Part shown: positions 1 through 9,574 of the stretch, one piece after another
Numbering within the stretch: the first letter of the stretch is position 1
Layout of the letters: each line of letters starts with the position of its first letter
NCBI RefSeq assembly: GCF_002218045.2
Contig: NZ_AP018685.1
Location: 2,418,001-2,482,000 of the forward strand
DNA: 64,000 nt
Origin: Vibrio rumoiensis
Lineage (GTDB): Bacteria > Pseudomonadota > Gammaproteobacteria > Enterobacterales > Vibrionaceae
Direction of reading: 5' to 3'
The notes under the pieces: generated by a model
What the model was told of the DNA's origin: nothing
The model's database searches: none
The model's input: the letters and a program-made list of their open reading frames with translations, nothing else
Made by a program: the position numbers and the translations under genes

Positions 1-225
1 GTCTTGAGACTCTAAAACCGTACCTGCAAAGTCAATACCTGGCACCATTGGGAAGTTACGAATAATTTTGCCTTTACCAGTAACGGCTAAGCCATCTTTG
101 TAATTAATTGAAGAGTAATCCACCGCCACCAATACTTCACCTTCCGGTAATTGGCTTTCATCTAACATTTCGATATTCGCGATTGTACGTTTGTCTTCTT
201 GGTTAAGAACTAAAGCTTTAAACAT
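1..225 (-). CDS. MDR-family quinone/acrylyl-CoA reductase, N-terminal part
   Basis: This is the first 75 residues of a medium-chain dehydrogenase/reductase; the rest lies beyond the left edge. The N-terminus begins MFKALVLNQ and includes SINYKDGLAVTGKGKI and PMVPGIDFAGTV, the GroES-like catalytic domain typical of the YhdH/AcuI branch. Known members reduce acrylyl-CoA or quinone-like substrates with NADPH in the cytosol. The ATG at 225 fits the conserved N-terminus; a nearby ATG at 230 is in another frame. The gene diverges from the MgtC-like gene across a 271-bp AT-rich gap. Exact substrate is unknown. Confidence 0.85.
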   Translation of the reverse strand, partial: MFKALVLNQEDKRTIANIEMLDESQLPEGEVLVAVDYSSINYKDGLAVTGKGKIIRNFPMVPGIDFAGTVLESQD

Positions 226-496
226 AACATCTCCAACTTGTTGGTTAGCCGTTCGACTTAATATGCAGGCAGTATAGGTAATAAACCCTAATAAAAATAG
301 TGATAACAACGCATACACACCATGCAAAAATCACATATATTGATAGTAGAAAATGTATTTTTAGCATTAACAATCAACAAAAATCACCTACGATAGAAAG
401 TACTTACCTTAGAGATAAAAAAATATCATCAATAATCAACTAGATCTCTGAATCAAAAATCGTCATATTCCACTTTCTTATCACACCTCTTTTACG

Positions 497-1063
497 ATGA
501 ATTTCTTTAACATTAATAAGGGCAAATCTCCATCAATGAATCCTGCATGGCTTAATATCGAACCTTTTGATTGGTGGTCTCTGGCTGCCTGCGCAATTAA
601 CGGCACATTAATCGGTTTGGAGCGTCAACTTAGGGGAAAACCCGTTGGTATTCGCACCGCGATATTGATCGTTTCCGGTACTTATTTATTTATGGCAATG
701 GCAGTGTCGTTATCGCCTAATACCCTAGATCAAGCCCGAGTATTAGGCCAAATCATTACTGGTGTCGGGTTTTTAGGTGCGGGCGTGATGATGACGATGG
801 ATGGTAAAATTCATGGCGTGACTTCCGCGGCGGTGATTTGGGTACTGGCAGCATTAGGATTAATGATTGGACTTGGTCATGAAACACAATCCATTATTTT
901 TACTGCCCTGGCTCTTGGTGTCTTATTAGGTGTCGATAAAGTGGAAAAGAGCTTTCAGAGCTTGCGTCGTGGCGTCCATCAAACCATTCAAAAACGCCGT
1001 CGCCCAAAGACCATTAATATGAACCGTGTTATGCAAAAAGAAGAGCAGAGCTCGGAAGATTAA
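497..1063 (+). CDS. MgtC/SapB family membrane protein
   Basis: A 188-aa inner-membrane protein of the MgtC/SapB family. The family hallmark GTLIGLERQLRGKPVGIRT is at residues 36-54, followed by hydrophobic segments (ILIVSGTYLFMAMAVSL, GQIITGVGFLGAGVMM, AAVIWVLAALGLMIGLG, LALGVLLGV). Family members are linked to magnesium limitation, acid or virulence phenotypes, but the molecular role is unsettled. The C-terminal tail is short and basic, so the extended ACT-like domain of some MgtC proteins is absent. An internal ATG 13 codons downstream (MNPAWLN) is an alternative start. A terminator follows directly. Confidence 0.85.
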   Translation: MNFFNINKGKSPSMNPAWLNIEPFDWWSLAACAINGTLIGLERQLRGKPVGIRTAILIVSGTYLFMAMAVSLSPNTLDQARVLGQIITGVGFLGAGVMMTMDGKIHGVTSAAVIWVLAALGLMIGLGHETQSIIFTALALGVLLGVDKVEKSFQSLRRGVHQTIQKRRRPKTINMNRVMQKEEQSSED

Positions 1064-1068
1064 TATGT

Positions 1069-1100
1069 AAAAAAGGTAAGTCTAAACCACTTACCTTTTC
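1069..1100 (+). terminator. Intrinsic terminator after the MgtC-like gene
   Basis: The inverted repeat AAAAGGTAAG / CTTACCTTTT (about 1071-1080 and 1090-1099) ends in a T-rich tract just downstream of the stop codon. The A-rich left flank means it could also work on the opposite strand for the convergent ModF-like gene. Confidence 0.75.
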
Positions 1101-1177
1101 TTACTTGTGTGCCAATCTAATGGCAATAAAGCAGCCGTTACAAGTACGAAGAGCTTGTCAAACTATCGCAAAGACGC

Positions 1178-2653
1178 TCAACTCTGTGGATTAATCGACA
1201 CTTGATAACCGCTGTGTGCATCACCAACAAAATCGACATAATTTTTAATCGCAGGCAACGCATCATCGACATGATGAGACACATACAACAGTTGACTCAA
1301 ATTCTCTTCCGCGATCATATTCAAGGTATTCATCACTAGTTTACGATTAATGAAATCTAAGCCTTGATAAGGTTCATCTAAAATCAATAACACAGGTTGC
1401 TTAATCAGGGCGCGTCCAATTAATAACAAGCGTTGCTGACCATAATCAAGCTGCTTAAAGCTGATTTTCTCAAACTCGCTCATGTGTAAAATAGCTAACC
1501 AATCTTTTGCAGAATCCACCTGCTTTTCGCTGGGCTTTTGATACACCCCTATCGAATCAAAGAACCCGGAAATTAACACTTCCAAGGCACTGCAATTGAC
1601 TCGATATTGCAAATGCAGTGATGATGAGACAATGCCGATTTGCTCTTTAACTTGCCAAATCGTTTCGCCACTGCCACGAGGTTTGCCAAACAAGGTAATG
1701 TCATTACTGTAGCATTGCGGGTGGTCACCTAATATCAACCCCAATAAGGTGCTTTTTCCGCAGCCGTTTGGCCCACGTACTTGCCAATGCTCACCATTAT
1801 TAATGCGCCAATTTACCTCTTTGAAGATCAAACCATCGGTATATTCAACTTTGCCATTTTTAAGCTCTACCAAAGGATCTGGGTACTTCGCCTGATAACG
1901 CTGTCTTTTAATCAATTCAATCACATCCTGGCTACGTTGTTGCGAAAGTGCGTTTAATTGCGCCATAACAGGGTGTGAGTGCCATTCATCGATACTCATT
2001 GGCGCACTTAACCGTTGAATCGTATTGCCGTTTTTATCAACTTCGGCGTTAAACATCGCCACATGAGTAATACAACTTGGAATTTCATCTTCACGAGAAG
2101 TTATGATCAACAACTGAATGGTCTGAGAAAGCGTTTCGAGTAATTGTGATAATTGTTGTTGATGGGCAATATCGAGCCCGGCGTATGGTTCATCTAAGAC
2201 CAATAATTCAGGGTCAATCGCCAGCGCTCTAGCCAACATCACTCGGCGCGTCTCCCCAGTAGACAGTTGGCGAAAACCTCTCTGGCGCAAGTGAGTAAGA
2301 TCGGTCAATTTTAATAAATGATCTAATTGATTGGCTTCGCGGCACACTTCCGACACTAAGGCTTCCACGCTAGAGCCATAATCCAAACGATCCATAAAAT
2401 CGGTATCATCATCCGCCAGCTCTTTCTCTAATAGAAGCTGTTGCTGATACAAAGACACCCAACCAATGTTCTTAGGAAGCCCCTCCATATGATGCTTCTC
2501 AAGCGGGAGATCACCAGTTAATAATCGACCAAGCAATGAACCACAATGACTGTAGGTAGAAAATATCACCCAATGCTGATCCGCCTCCATTGTCCAATCA
2601 TCAATATACAACCCATAACCACTATCAATTAAACCTGTTATTTGTATCGGCAA
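1178..2653 (-). CDS. modF: ModF-like tandem ABC ATPase
   Basis: A soluble protein with two ABC ATPase domains, resembling ModF/PhrA. The C-terminal domain has a complete Walker A (GPNGCGKST), a signature-like LDYGQQR and Walker B LLILDEPYQGLD, and shares long stretches with ModF (GDHPQCYSND, SGETIWQVK, SSSLHLQYRV). The N-terminal domain keeps LSTGETR and LLVLDEPYAGLD, but its Walker A is degenerate: STYSHCGSLLGRL replaces GxxGxGKS. I prefer a TTG start at 2653, preceded by an AAGGA motif and giving the ModF-like N-terminus LPIQITGLIDSG; the frame stays open upstream to 2725 without family similarity. ModF is linked to molybdate handling, but no mod genes are nearby. Group II intron A lies immediately downstream in window coordinates upstream of 5 kb, in the intergenic space. 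Confidence 0.8.
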   Translation of the reverse strand: MPIQITGLIDSGYGLYIDDWTMEADQHWVIFSTYSHCGSLLGRLLTGDLPLEKHHMEGLPKNIGWVSLYQQQLLLEKELADDDTDFMDRLDYGSSVEALVSEVCREANQLDHLLKLTDLTHLRQRGFRQLSTGETRRVMLARALAIDPELLVLDEPYAGLDIAHQQQLSQLLETLSQTIQLLIITSREDEIPSCITHVAMFNAEVDKNGNTIQRLSAPMSIDEWHSHPVMAQLNALSQQRSQDVIELIKRQRYQAKYPDPLVELKNGKVEYTDGLIFKEVNWRINNGEHWQVRGPNGCGKSTLLGLILGDHPQCYSNDITLFGKPRGSGETIWQVKEQIGIVSSSLHLQYRVNCSALEVLISGFFDSIGVYQKPSEKQVDSAKDWLAILHMSEFEKISFKQLDYGQQRLLLIGRALIKQPVLLILDEPYQGLDFINRKLVMNTLNMIAEENLSQLLYVSHHVDDALPAIKNYVDFVGDAHSGYQVSINPQS

Positions 2654-2801
2654 AGTAATTCCATCCTTATAAAAACAAACACCAAAAACAGCACGCCAGA
2701 ACAAAAAAATTAACACAAAAAACACATCATTGAACTATCTTTTATTCATCCTTAAAACGGTGCGATAAATGACAATAAAGATCAAAATTCACTTTTGTCG
2801 G

Positions 2802-4964
2802 ATAAGCGACACTTGTTACCAAGTGCCGCTCTCCTAAGAACCGTACGTGCAACTTTCACTGCATACGGCTCAAGCCTCCGCTAAGGCGTATTACGTTACC
2901 CAGCAACCTAGATAGCAGTTAAAGCAGGGTCAAACCAAGAGTGACGGCCTTCCTTTTTCGGCTTCCTCTTTGCCAAGTAATCTTGGTAAAGCGGATCGAA
3001 TGGGGTTGCTGCACTTCTGATTTTTACATGCCTTTTAATCGGCGTTTTCGCTATTTGAATTAGGTTGTAGTGACAGTCCATATTGGCGATTTTCTGCCAA
3101 CCGTGAAATTGCCACCCACCACTTCTATTCATGTAGTATTTTCGCCTTACCCAGTCTTTTGGTTTAGTGGGATGGCGTCTAACCGCCCATCGCCACAGTA
3201 ACCAGAAGATTTGATGACCGAGGTAACCGAAAGTGCGCTTTGCAACGCAGTGGCGATAATAGTTCGCCCAACCTTTCAGCTTAGGGTTCAGTAATCTAAT
3301 GAGATCATTGACTGGCATTGTTGCGTGCTTCTTGATGAGTTCACGCAAGTTACCCAAGAAAGAGAGAACGTTGCTCTTACTCGGTTTGATGAGCAATTTG
3401 CCTTTGTACTTCCTGAGGTTAAAACCTAGAAAATCAAAGCCGTCATCTATATGAGTAATGTGTGTTTTCTCTTCAGAGAGTGCCAACCCTCTTTCTTTTA
3501 GAAAATCAATCACCCGTGGTTTGACTTCGTTAACAAGAACATCTTTTGACGAACCTGTTATCACAAAATCATCCGCATAACCGATAAAGTTAACTCGTTC
3601 TCCCGATTTCTTAGCGACCTCTTTCACGAGCTTTTCTAGGCCCGCAAGCGTCAGTAACATAAGCGTTGGAGAGATAATTCCTCCTTGCGGAGTTCCCTCC
3701 GACGTTCGGTAGAACAAGCCCTTATCGATATAGCCAGAGCCTAACCACTGCTTCAGCATCCTTTTGTCTATTTGAACATGTTCAAGTAGCCATTCATGCC
3801 CAATCTTGTCAAAGCAAGCTTTAATATCCCCCTCCAAGATCCAGCGACCTGAGCGCTTAAGACACAAGCATTTGAAGCATTGTGCTATTGCGTCAGCCGT
3901 GCTGCGATTAGGGCGAAAACCGTAGCTATTTGGATCTGCTATCGTTTCCGATATCGGTTCAAGAGCAAGCAGATAAAGCGCTTGTTGCGCTCGGTCTATC
4001 ATGCATGGAATACCGAGGGGTCTAAGTTTGCCGTTCTTTTTCGGGATGTAGATACGTCTGAGAGGTTTGGCTCGATAGCATTTACGGTTCAATTGATTAA
4101 CTGCGGTCATTCGACGAGCATCCGTATTCCAGATGACACCGTCGACTCCAGGTGTGTTACTGCCTTTGTTTTGGGACACTCGCTTCACGGCCAGTAATTT
4201 GGCCGATCTCGAGTGCGTTAAGACCCACTGCAAAGCTTTCGCTTTACTGTGTTTTTCCTCTCGGGTTGCTTTTGCAATGCGCATTTGAAGCTTTAACACG
4301 TGCGACTCTACGGCCTTCCAATCGATGGATTGCCATTGAGTGCCATTAGGAGAGGCACTAACTTCTGATGAAGTCACCATTTGCGTTTCTCCTTGAATAA
4401 AGTTCTTCAAATCATCTTGCAACGGGAGACCAGTTAGAAGTCAGCTCGCTTTCGCGCCAGATATAAACCTGTATCCACTTCATTACAAAGCGGCCTTTGC
4501 TTTCTCTAACCTCCTTTACCTGCACACCTATCGGCAATCTTCGCAGACTGCTTTCCCAATGGGAGATATACAGGCTTACCCTGTTCCGTATGTCGCGCAA
4601 AATATCAGGTTAGATGCCCACTATAGTGCGGAGAGTACATCGATCACGAAAGGGTACTGTCCAATCCCTTCCCGACTCTCATTGCCATTTTGGCCACAGC
4701 GTATTAACCACTTCCGCTGCTTCATCATATAACGCGCCTTACGTGGATTCACTTACGTTCATCATACTGACACCCTAGCACTTACCCAATTCGTGGTTAT
4801 CAGGAGGAACATCCTCTCACGATTCAGTTCCCACACAGCCTAACGACCGTGTTTCGTTACATTGTCGGATCCGCTGCTTTATTCAGGATCCTAGGGTCAT
4901 CTGGTGATACAGATGGTGCACTCTTATCGTGGTGAACAACGCTTCATACGACTTCAGGTCGCAC
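2802..4964 (-). mobile_element. Group II intron A (complete)
   Basis: On the minus strand the element starts with GTGCGACC at 4964, the expected 5' boundary of a bacterial group II intron. It ends near 2802 with a domain VI-like hairpin (arms around AAGTGTCGC) followed by TTAT. Domain V is recognisable as GAGCCGTATGCAG and CGTACGGTTCT around 2838-2872. It is about 2163 bp and encodes a maturase. It sits in non-coding DNA between the ModF-like gene and the PTS terminator. It is nearly identical to intron C and a diverged homologue of intron B. Boundaries were set by comparing the three copies. Confidence 0.9.
2908..4380 (-). CDS. ltrA: Group II intron reverse transcriptase/maturase (copy A)
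   Basis: A 490-aa intron-encoded protein. The RT domain is seen in PLGIPCMIDRAQQALYLLALEP, YGFRPNRST, EGTPQGGIISP and the catalytic FIGYADDF. A maturase/X region follows (LNPKLKGWANYYRHCVAKRTFGYL). The protein stops soon after ATPFDPLYQDYLAKRK, so the C-terminal HNH endonuclease seen in many relatives is absent. The start at 4380 is preceded by AAGGAG at about 8 nt; longer readings begin inside intron RNA. It should promote splicing and retrohoming of its host intron. Confidence 0.93.
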   Translation of the reverse strand: MVTSSEVSASPNGTQWQSIDWKAVESHVLKLQMRIAKATREEKHSKAKALQWVLTHSRSAKLLAVKRVSQNKGSNTPGVDGVIWNTDARRMTAVNQLNRKCYRAKPLRRIYIPKKNGKLRPLGIPCMIDRAQQALYLLALEPISETIADPNSYGFRPNRSTADAIAQCFKCLCLKRSGRWILEGDIKACFDKIGHEWLLEHVQIDKRMLKQWLGSGYIDKGLFYRTSEGTPQGGIISPTLMLLTLAGLEKLVKEVAKKSGERVNFIGYADDFVITGSSKDVLVNEVKPRVIDFLKERGLALSEEKTHITHIDDGFDFLGFNLRKYKGKLLIKPSKSNVLSFLGNLRELIKKHATMPVNDLIRLLNPKLKGWANYYRHCVAKRTFGYLGHQIFWLLWRWAVRRHPTKPKDWVRRKYYMNRSGGWQFHGWQKIANMDCHYNLIQIAKTPIKRHVKIRSAATPFDPLYQDYLAKRKPKKEGRHSWFDPALTAI

Positions 4965-5164
4965 GGACATAAATGTTTTAGAACTGGAAATTCAAATTAT
5001 CTATTCAGATGAGAAAAAGTATTTTCAATTTGCATTCTTCAATATGCAGTCTGGCTGATACAGACTAGTTGGAACTTTGAACGTTTCTAAAGCTATCGAG
5101 AAAATTGCTTTATGCTGACCTGTATCCATACTTCTGCATACTCTAATCTAACGTTGTGAATACG

Positions 5165-5196
5165 TAAAAAATGGAGCCAGTATGATTCTGGCTCCT
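5165..5196 (-). terminator. Intrinsic terminator after the PTS operon
   Basis: A perfect 8-bp stem, GGAGCCAG (5173-5180) and CTGGCTCC (5188-5195), is followed on the minus strand by a run of T (A-run at 5166-5171 on the plus strand). It lies about 65 bp downstream of the PTS gene's stop codon. Confidence 0.85.
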
Positions 5197-5258
5197 AGTA
5201 AATGAACAAAGTCTTAGTAATTACCAAACTTTCAACCTCGTTCAAAAACTAAATATTG

Positions 5259-6644
5259 TTATGCTTGTTCCACTTCTGCTTCAACGGCTGATTGTCCCTG
5301 TTTTAAGAACGCATACATGACACCTGTTACAATCGTCCCTGCAATAATTGACAAAATGTATAAGCCAACATTGCCAACGGCATTTGGAATCGCTAGAACA
5401 AACAGACCTCCATGTGGTGCCATCAAGGTACAACCAAAGAACATAGATAGAGCACCAGCTAAAGCACCACCAGCTATAGTAGAAGGGATTACTCGCATTG
5501 GATCTTTCGCAGCAAACGGTATGGCACCTTCAGAGATAAAACACAATCCAAGTAAAAATGAGGCTTTTCCCGCTTCTTGTTCCGTTTTAGTAAATTTGTT
5601 CTTAGATAAGTAAGTCGCGAGTCCCATACCAAGAGCAGGCACCATTCCTGCAGCCATGATCGCCGCCATTGGTAAGTATGACTGTGACGCAAGTAATCCG
5701 ACACCAAATGTATAAGCCGCTTTGTTTACTGGACCACCAAGGTCGAAACATTGCATTGCACCAAGAATTAACCCTAGTAAAACTGCGTTAGCCGACGTCA
5801 TGCCTGATAAGAAATCGGTCAGCATCGTCATGGTTTGCGCTACAGGTCCTGCTACCAGATAGATCAACATGAGACCAGTAAATAAGCTTGAAATAAGAGG
5901 AACAATTAAAATGGGTTTCAGCGCTTCCATACTTTGTGGCAGTACTACTTTTTGTACAACAAATCTTGCTGAATAACCCGCAATAAAACCAGCAATAATT
6001 CCGCCAATGAAACCCGCACCACTGCTAGCCGCAATGAACCCTCCGATTAAGCCTGGAGCTAGCCCCGGACGGTCAGCAATAGAAAATGCGATAAACCCGG
6101 CTAATACAGGAACCATTAAAGCAAAAGCAGATTTTCCGCCAATCTGCATTAATGCTGCGGCTAATGTTCCTTCCTCTTTAAATGCCTCAATACCAAAAAC
6201 AAAAGAGAGTGCAATACATAAGCCTCCGGCAACTACGAGTGGAAGCATGTGTGACACACCGGTCATTAAGTGCTTATATACACCGCCTAACTCTATTTTA
6301 GTTGACTCGTCTGTCGCCTTAGTCGTTTGGTAGATTTTCCCGTTCTCTAGTGCTAATGCAATAACCTCGTTTGCCTTTTTTAACGCATTCCCAGTACTGG
6401 TTTTATACAATTTTTTACCGGAAAAACGGGATAAATCGAGTTCAATATCAGCAGCAACGATAACCACATCCGCTTGATCAATATCCTCCTGCGAAAGTGT
6501 ATTTTTTGCGCCAACCGATCCACGCGTTTCTACTTTAAGTTCATAACCACTATTTTTGGCAGATAGTTCTAACGCTTCAGCCGCCATAAATGTATGAGCT
6601 ACACCCGTAGGACAGGCAGTAATAGCAACCATTTTATGTGTCAT
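5259..6644 (-). CDS. PTS fructose-family EIIBC component
   Basis: A 461-aa fused phosphotransferase permease. Residues 1-100 are an EIIB domain with the fructose-type active-site motif ACPTGVAHT, where Cys11 is the expected phosphorylation site. From about residue 125 the EIIC membrane domain begins (LMTGVSHMLPLVVAGGLCIAL), with many hydrophobic segments and conserved DLGGPVNKAAY and MAPHGGL. It would import and phosphorylate a sugar or sugar alcohol. No EIIA or HPr-like partner is nearby, so phosphate must come from elsewhere. It is 30 bp downstream of the shikimate-dehydrogenase-like gene and probably co-transcribed. The true substrate cannot be read from the sequence. Confidence 0.92.
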   Translation of the reverse strand: MTHKMVAITACPTGVAHTFMAAEALELSAKNSGYELKVETRGSVGAKNTLSQEDIDQADVVIVAADIELDLSRFSGKKLYKTSTGNALKKANEVIALALENGKIYQTTKATDESTKIELGGVYKHLMTGVSHMLPLVVAGGLCIALSFVFGIEAFKEEGTLAAALMQIGGKSAFALMVPVLAGFIAFSIADRPGLAPGLIGGFIAASSGAGFIGGIIAGFIAGYSARFVVQKVVLPQSMEALKPILIVPLISSLFTGLMLIYLVAGPVAQTMTMLTDFLSGMTSANAVLLGLILGAMQCFDLGGPVNKAAYTFGVGLLASQSYLPMAAIMAAGMVPALGMGLATYLSKNKFTKTEQEAGKASFLLGLCFISEGAIPFAAKDPMRVIPSTIAGGALAGALSMFFGCTLMAPHGGLFVLAIPNAVGNVGLYILSIIAGTIVTGVMYAFLKQGQSAVEAEVEQA

Positions 6645-6674
6645 GTAGGGTACCTTATTTATGTTTTATTCGAT

Positions 6675-7499
6675 TTAACATTCACTTCTTGAATAAGCAG
6701 CTGCTTGTTCAAAAAGCTCATGACTCGGTTTAATTCCGGTATATAACTGAAACTGCTCAACGGCTTGAATAGCAAAAACTTCACTACCGGTGATCACGGT
6801 TTTATTTATAGATTTTGCAAACTCAACCGCTGGTGTAACAGCAGGGATGGCAACAACATCAAACAGCACTTGCGCATGTTCAATTTCTTGCTCAGAAAAG
6901 CAAAGGCTTCCCTCTTCTGGGCCACCACTCATGCCGAGTGGCGTTGCATTAATCAGCAAATCAGCTTCGATGCCTCTCATATCGGCTTGCCATTTGAAAC
7001 CACACAAATCGGCTAACGCCTTACCGCTCGGCTCATTAATAGCCACGATCACGCCATTGGTGAATCCCAGGTCTCTTAGTGCACACGCCACCGCCTTCGC
7101 CATTCCTCCACTGCCTTTTAAAGCAAATGAAAAATCAGTTGGGATCGAGTATTGAGTCAGTAACGTAGAAATAGCGATGTAGTCGGTGTTATACGCTTTG
7201 AGATGACCGCCAGTATTAACGATGGTGTTGACGGAATTAATCGCTGCCGCAGAAGGATCGAGCTCATCCACTAATGCTATGACTTCCTCTTTAAATGGCA
7301 TCGAAATAGCGCAACCACGAAAACTAAGGGCTCTCATCCCTGTTATCACGCCAGCCAGATCTTTACTGGTAAATGCCTTATAGAGATAGTTCAGATCCAA
7401 TGCATCGTAGAGGTAGTTATGAAAGCGTGTACCAAAGTTAGTAGGTCTTGCAGCTAAAGACATACAAATCGTTGTATCTTTGTTAATTTTTGTGTTCAT
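6675..7499 (-). CDS. Shikimate dehydrogenase-like oxidoreductase
   Basis: A 274-aa protein of the AroE superfamily, closest in character to the shikimate-dehydrogenase-like HI0607 branch rather than housekeeping AroE. The N-terminal motif is SLAARPTNFGTRFHNYLY instead of the SxSP motif, while SMPFKEE (catalytic Lys), NTDY and LGMSGG are retained. It should be an NAD(P)-dependent oxidoreductase of a polyol or cyclic acid. The ATG at 7499 follows GGAGAG at good spacing. It leads the operon with PTS EIIBC, suggesting that the oxidised substrate is a derivative of whatever the PTS imports. Confidence 0.85.
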   Translation of the reverse strand: MNTKINKDTTICMSLAARPTNFGTRFHNYLYDALDLNYLYKAFTSKDLAGVITGMRALSFRGCAISMPFKEEVIALVDELDPSAAAINSVNTIVNTGGHLKAYNTDYIAISTLLTQYSIPTDFSFALKGSGGMAKAVACALRDLGFTNGVIVAINEPSGKALADLCGFKWQADMRGIEADLLINATPLGMSGGPEEGSLCFSEQEIEHAQVLFDVVAIPAVTPAVEFAKSINKTVITGSEVFAIQAVEQFQLYTGIKPSHELFEQAAAYSRSEC

Positions 7500-7574
7500 C
7501 AAAACTCTCCATTTCTTTATTCACGAATAGGTAAACCACGGCGAAAATGTATCGATATCTCGAAATGCTCTTTT

Positions 7575-7587
7575 TCTCACGGTGAGA
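7575..7587. promoter_or_regulatory. Palindromic operator candidate in the divergent promoter
   Basis: TCTCAC-G-GTGAGA is a perfect inverted repeat with a single central base. It lies in the 140-bp gap between the SDH-like/PTS operon and the SgrR-like regulator. It is a natural candidate binding site for that regulator, acting on both directions. This is inferred from position and symmetry only. Confidence 0.5.
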
Positions 7588-7639
7588 TATACCTTGTTGA
7601 TGGAGATAGAATGATCTAAATTGAGGTAATTAAAAACTG

Positions 7640-9448
7640 ATGCGTTTAAATTTTTTAAGTTCCTCTTTTATGACTAACAACAGGCTCGAACAACAATATC
7701 TCAAACTGCTTAACCACTTTGGTGAAACAAGCGTGTCAATAACGTTACAAGAGCTTTCTGATTACCTTTTCTGTACCAAGCGGCACATGCGAAACCTTTT
7801 GATCAAAATGCAAGAGTTCGGGTGGATTGATTGGCAAGGGGAATTTGGGCGTGGGAAACGCTCGACACTAACGCTGTTAAGTAATAAAAACCAATTACTT
7901 AGTAAAAAAGCTGAAACCTTAATTGATAAAGGTCGCTTCAATGAAGCGATTGATCTTCTCGGCTCAGACAAACACTTAGTTGCACCATTATTACGCTCAA
8001 AACTGGGCTTTAGCATTAACCCTGACAACCAGGTTCTGCGAGTTCCCTACTATCGAACTATGTACAATTTATACCCAGGAACACCTTTACGACGGTCAGA
8101 ACGTCACCTTATTCGTCAGATCTTCAGTGGATTAACCCGAGTAAAAGAGGAAATAGGTGAAGTAGAAGGAGATTTAGCTCATCATTGGCGCCAGATTACT
8201 TCATCTATCTGGCGTTTCTATATAAGGCCTGCGGTTCAATTTCACGATGGCCGTCCATTAACTTGCGACGATATTGTTACCTCTCTTAATCGTGCCCGTA
8301 AGCTTGCCCTTTTTTCACATATTGAGCAGATAAAAATCGTCGGACCACATTGTGTAGAATTTGAGCTCAGCGCAGAGGATGATAATTTTCCGCAACTACT
8401 GGCAACAGCCTCAGCACTGATACTACCTGCTAACCATGATGAAATAGAGCATTTTGTACGGTCACCAGTTGGTACAGGCCCCTACCAAGTGATACAAAAT
8501 GACGAACGCCGTTTATGTCTTAAAGCATTTGATGGCTATTTTGGTTTAAGAACTCTGCTTGATCAGGTCGATATCCTGATGTGGCCGAATCTAACCCATC
8601 AATCTGATGGAGCAGTCGAAGAGACACAACTATCATTATCAAACAAAGCGAATGCAACCTGGTTGAGTTCAAGTTTGAGTGACAAAGAATATATCGCAGG
8701 TGTTGCCTCTGATCTAACTGGTGGCCCTTCTGACCTTTTTGAAGAAATGTTTTTAGAACAAGGTGGATATTTCCTACTCTGCGATAGTCACTCTGAAAAG
8801 TGGCAACAACCCGAAAACCGAGTCTGGTTGCAGCAAATTCTTAATCCTTATTCCATATCACAAGAGTTGAATCCTGCTATTCGCTATTTATGGGTGCCAG
8901 CAACCAGTTTACTACCCAATTGGTGCCACCGGATTGCACCGATTGACTCAGCTTCCCCTTTTAAGAGCACAGTATCAAACGCTTTGATTCGCTTAGCCTA
9001 TCATGACCACCATCCTGAGTTTCCAGCTCTCGCCAATGCGATGGCCACCCTACTTAAGCGTAACAATATTGATCTCGAGCTAATTGAGTTACCTTATGAA
9101 CAGTGGGCACAAGGTGCGGCTGGTAATATTGATATCTGGCTAGGTACCATCAATTTTCCAGTACCAGAAGCCTGGCATGTTGGTGCCTGGCTACTGGGCT
9201 CACCGCTGATGCGTAGATCCATTTTTGGCAGAGATAACAACCTGTTGCAGTACTGGCATAATCAATGGCGCAGTGGAGATATAAATTCCGAACATCTTAT
9301 TTGGCAAGTAGTGCATTCAGGTTGGCTACAGCCACTATTTCACCATTGGATGCGCCTTAAAGGTCCAGCAAACGCTCAGGGTATCCATCTGAATAACTTA
9401 GGTTGGTTTGATTTTCGCTCGACTTGGTTTGAGCCAGAAGAGCAATAA
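7640..9448 (+). CDS. SgrR-family transcriptional regulator
   Basis: A 602-aa (or 592-aa) protein with SgrR architecture. An N-terminal winged HTH (LEQQYLKLLNHF, CTKRHMRNLLIKMQEFGW, GRGKRSTLTLL) is followed by a solute-binding-protein-like SBP_bac_5 domain (RVPYYRTMYNLYPGTPLRRSERH, ARQIFSGLTR-like QIFSGLTRV, LTCDDIVTSLNRARKL, PVGTGPYQVI). SgrR in E. coli senses sugar-phosphate stress. Here the gene diverges from a PTS/SDH-like operon, so it probably senses the PTS substrate or its phosphate and controls that operon. ATG 7640 has GAGG 13 nt upstream; ATG 7670 (MTNNRLEQQ) better matches the family N-terminus but has no clear ribosome site. Confidence 0.9.
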   Translation: MRLNFLSSSFMTNNRLEQQYLKLLNHFGETSVSITLQELSDYLFCTKRHMRNLLIKMQEFGWIDWQGEFGRGKRSTLTLLSNKNQLLSKKAETLIDKGRFNEAIDLLGSDKHLVAPLLRSKLGFSINPDNQVLRVPYYRTMYNLYPGTPLRRSERHLIRQIFSGLTRVKEEIGEVEGDLAHHWRQITSSIWRFYIRPAVQFHDGRPLTCDDIVTSLNRARKLALFSHIEQIKIVGPHCVEFELSAEDDNFPQLLATASALILPANHDEIEHFVRSPVGTGPYQVIQNDERRLCLKAFDGYFGLRTLLDQVDILMWPNLTHQSDGAVEETQLSLSNKANATWLSSSLSDKEYIAGVASDLTGGPSDLFEEMFLEQGGYFLLCDSHSEKWQQPENRVWLQQILNPYSISQELNPAIRYLWVPATSLLPNWCHRIAPIDSASPFKSTVSNALIRLAYHDHHPEFPALANAMATLLKRNNIDLELIELPYEQWAQGAAGNIDIWLGTINFPVPEAWHVGAWLLGSPLMRRSIFGRDNNLLQYWHNQWRSGDINSEHLIWQVVHSGWLQPLFHHWMRLKGPANAQGIHLNNLGWFDFRSTWFEPEEQ

Positions 9449-9574
9449 CTGCCTACCACATACGATCCATATGAGCAAAGTTTGACATATTACTAGACAA
9501 ATTAATTAAAAAAAATCATGCAAATTTCTGACGAGTAAGTTTATATCTTTGTTGCGCAAACTCGTCTTGGTCGA

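Noticed and set aside
4412..4600. 62-aa frame inside intron A (and its twin in intron C)
   Set aside because: It falls in the structural RNA domains of the intron upstream of the maturase start and has no ribosome site.
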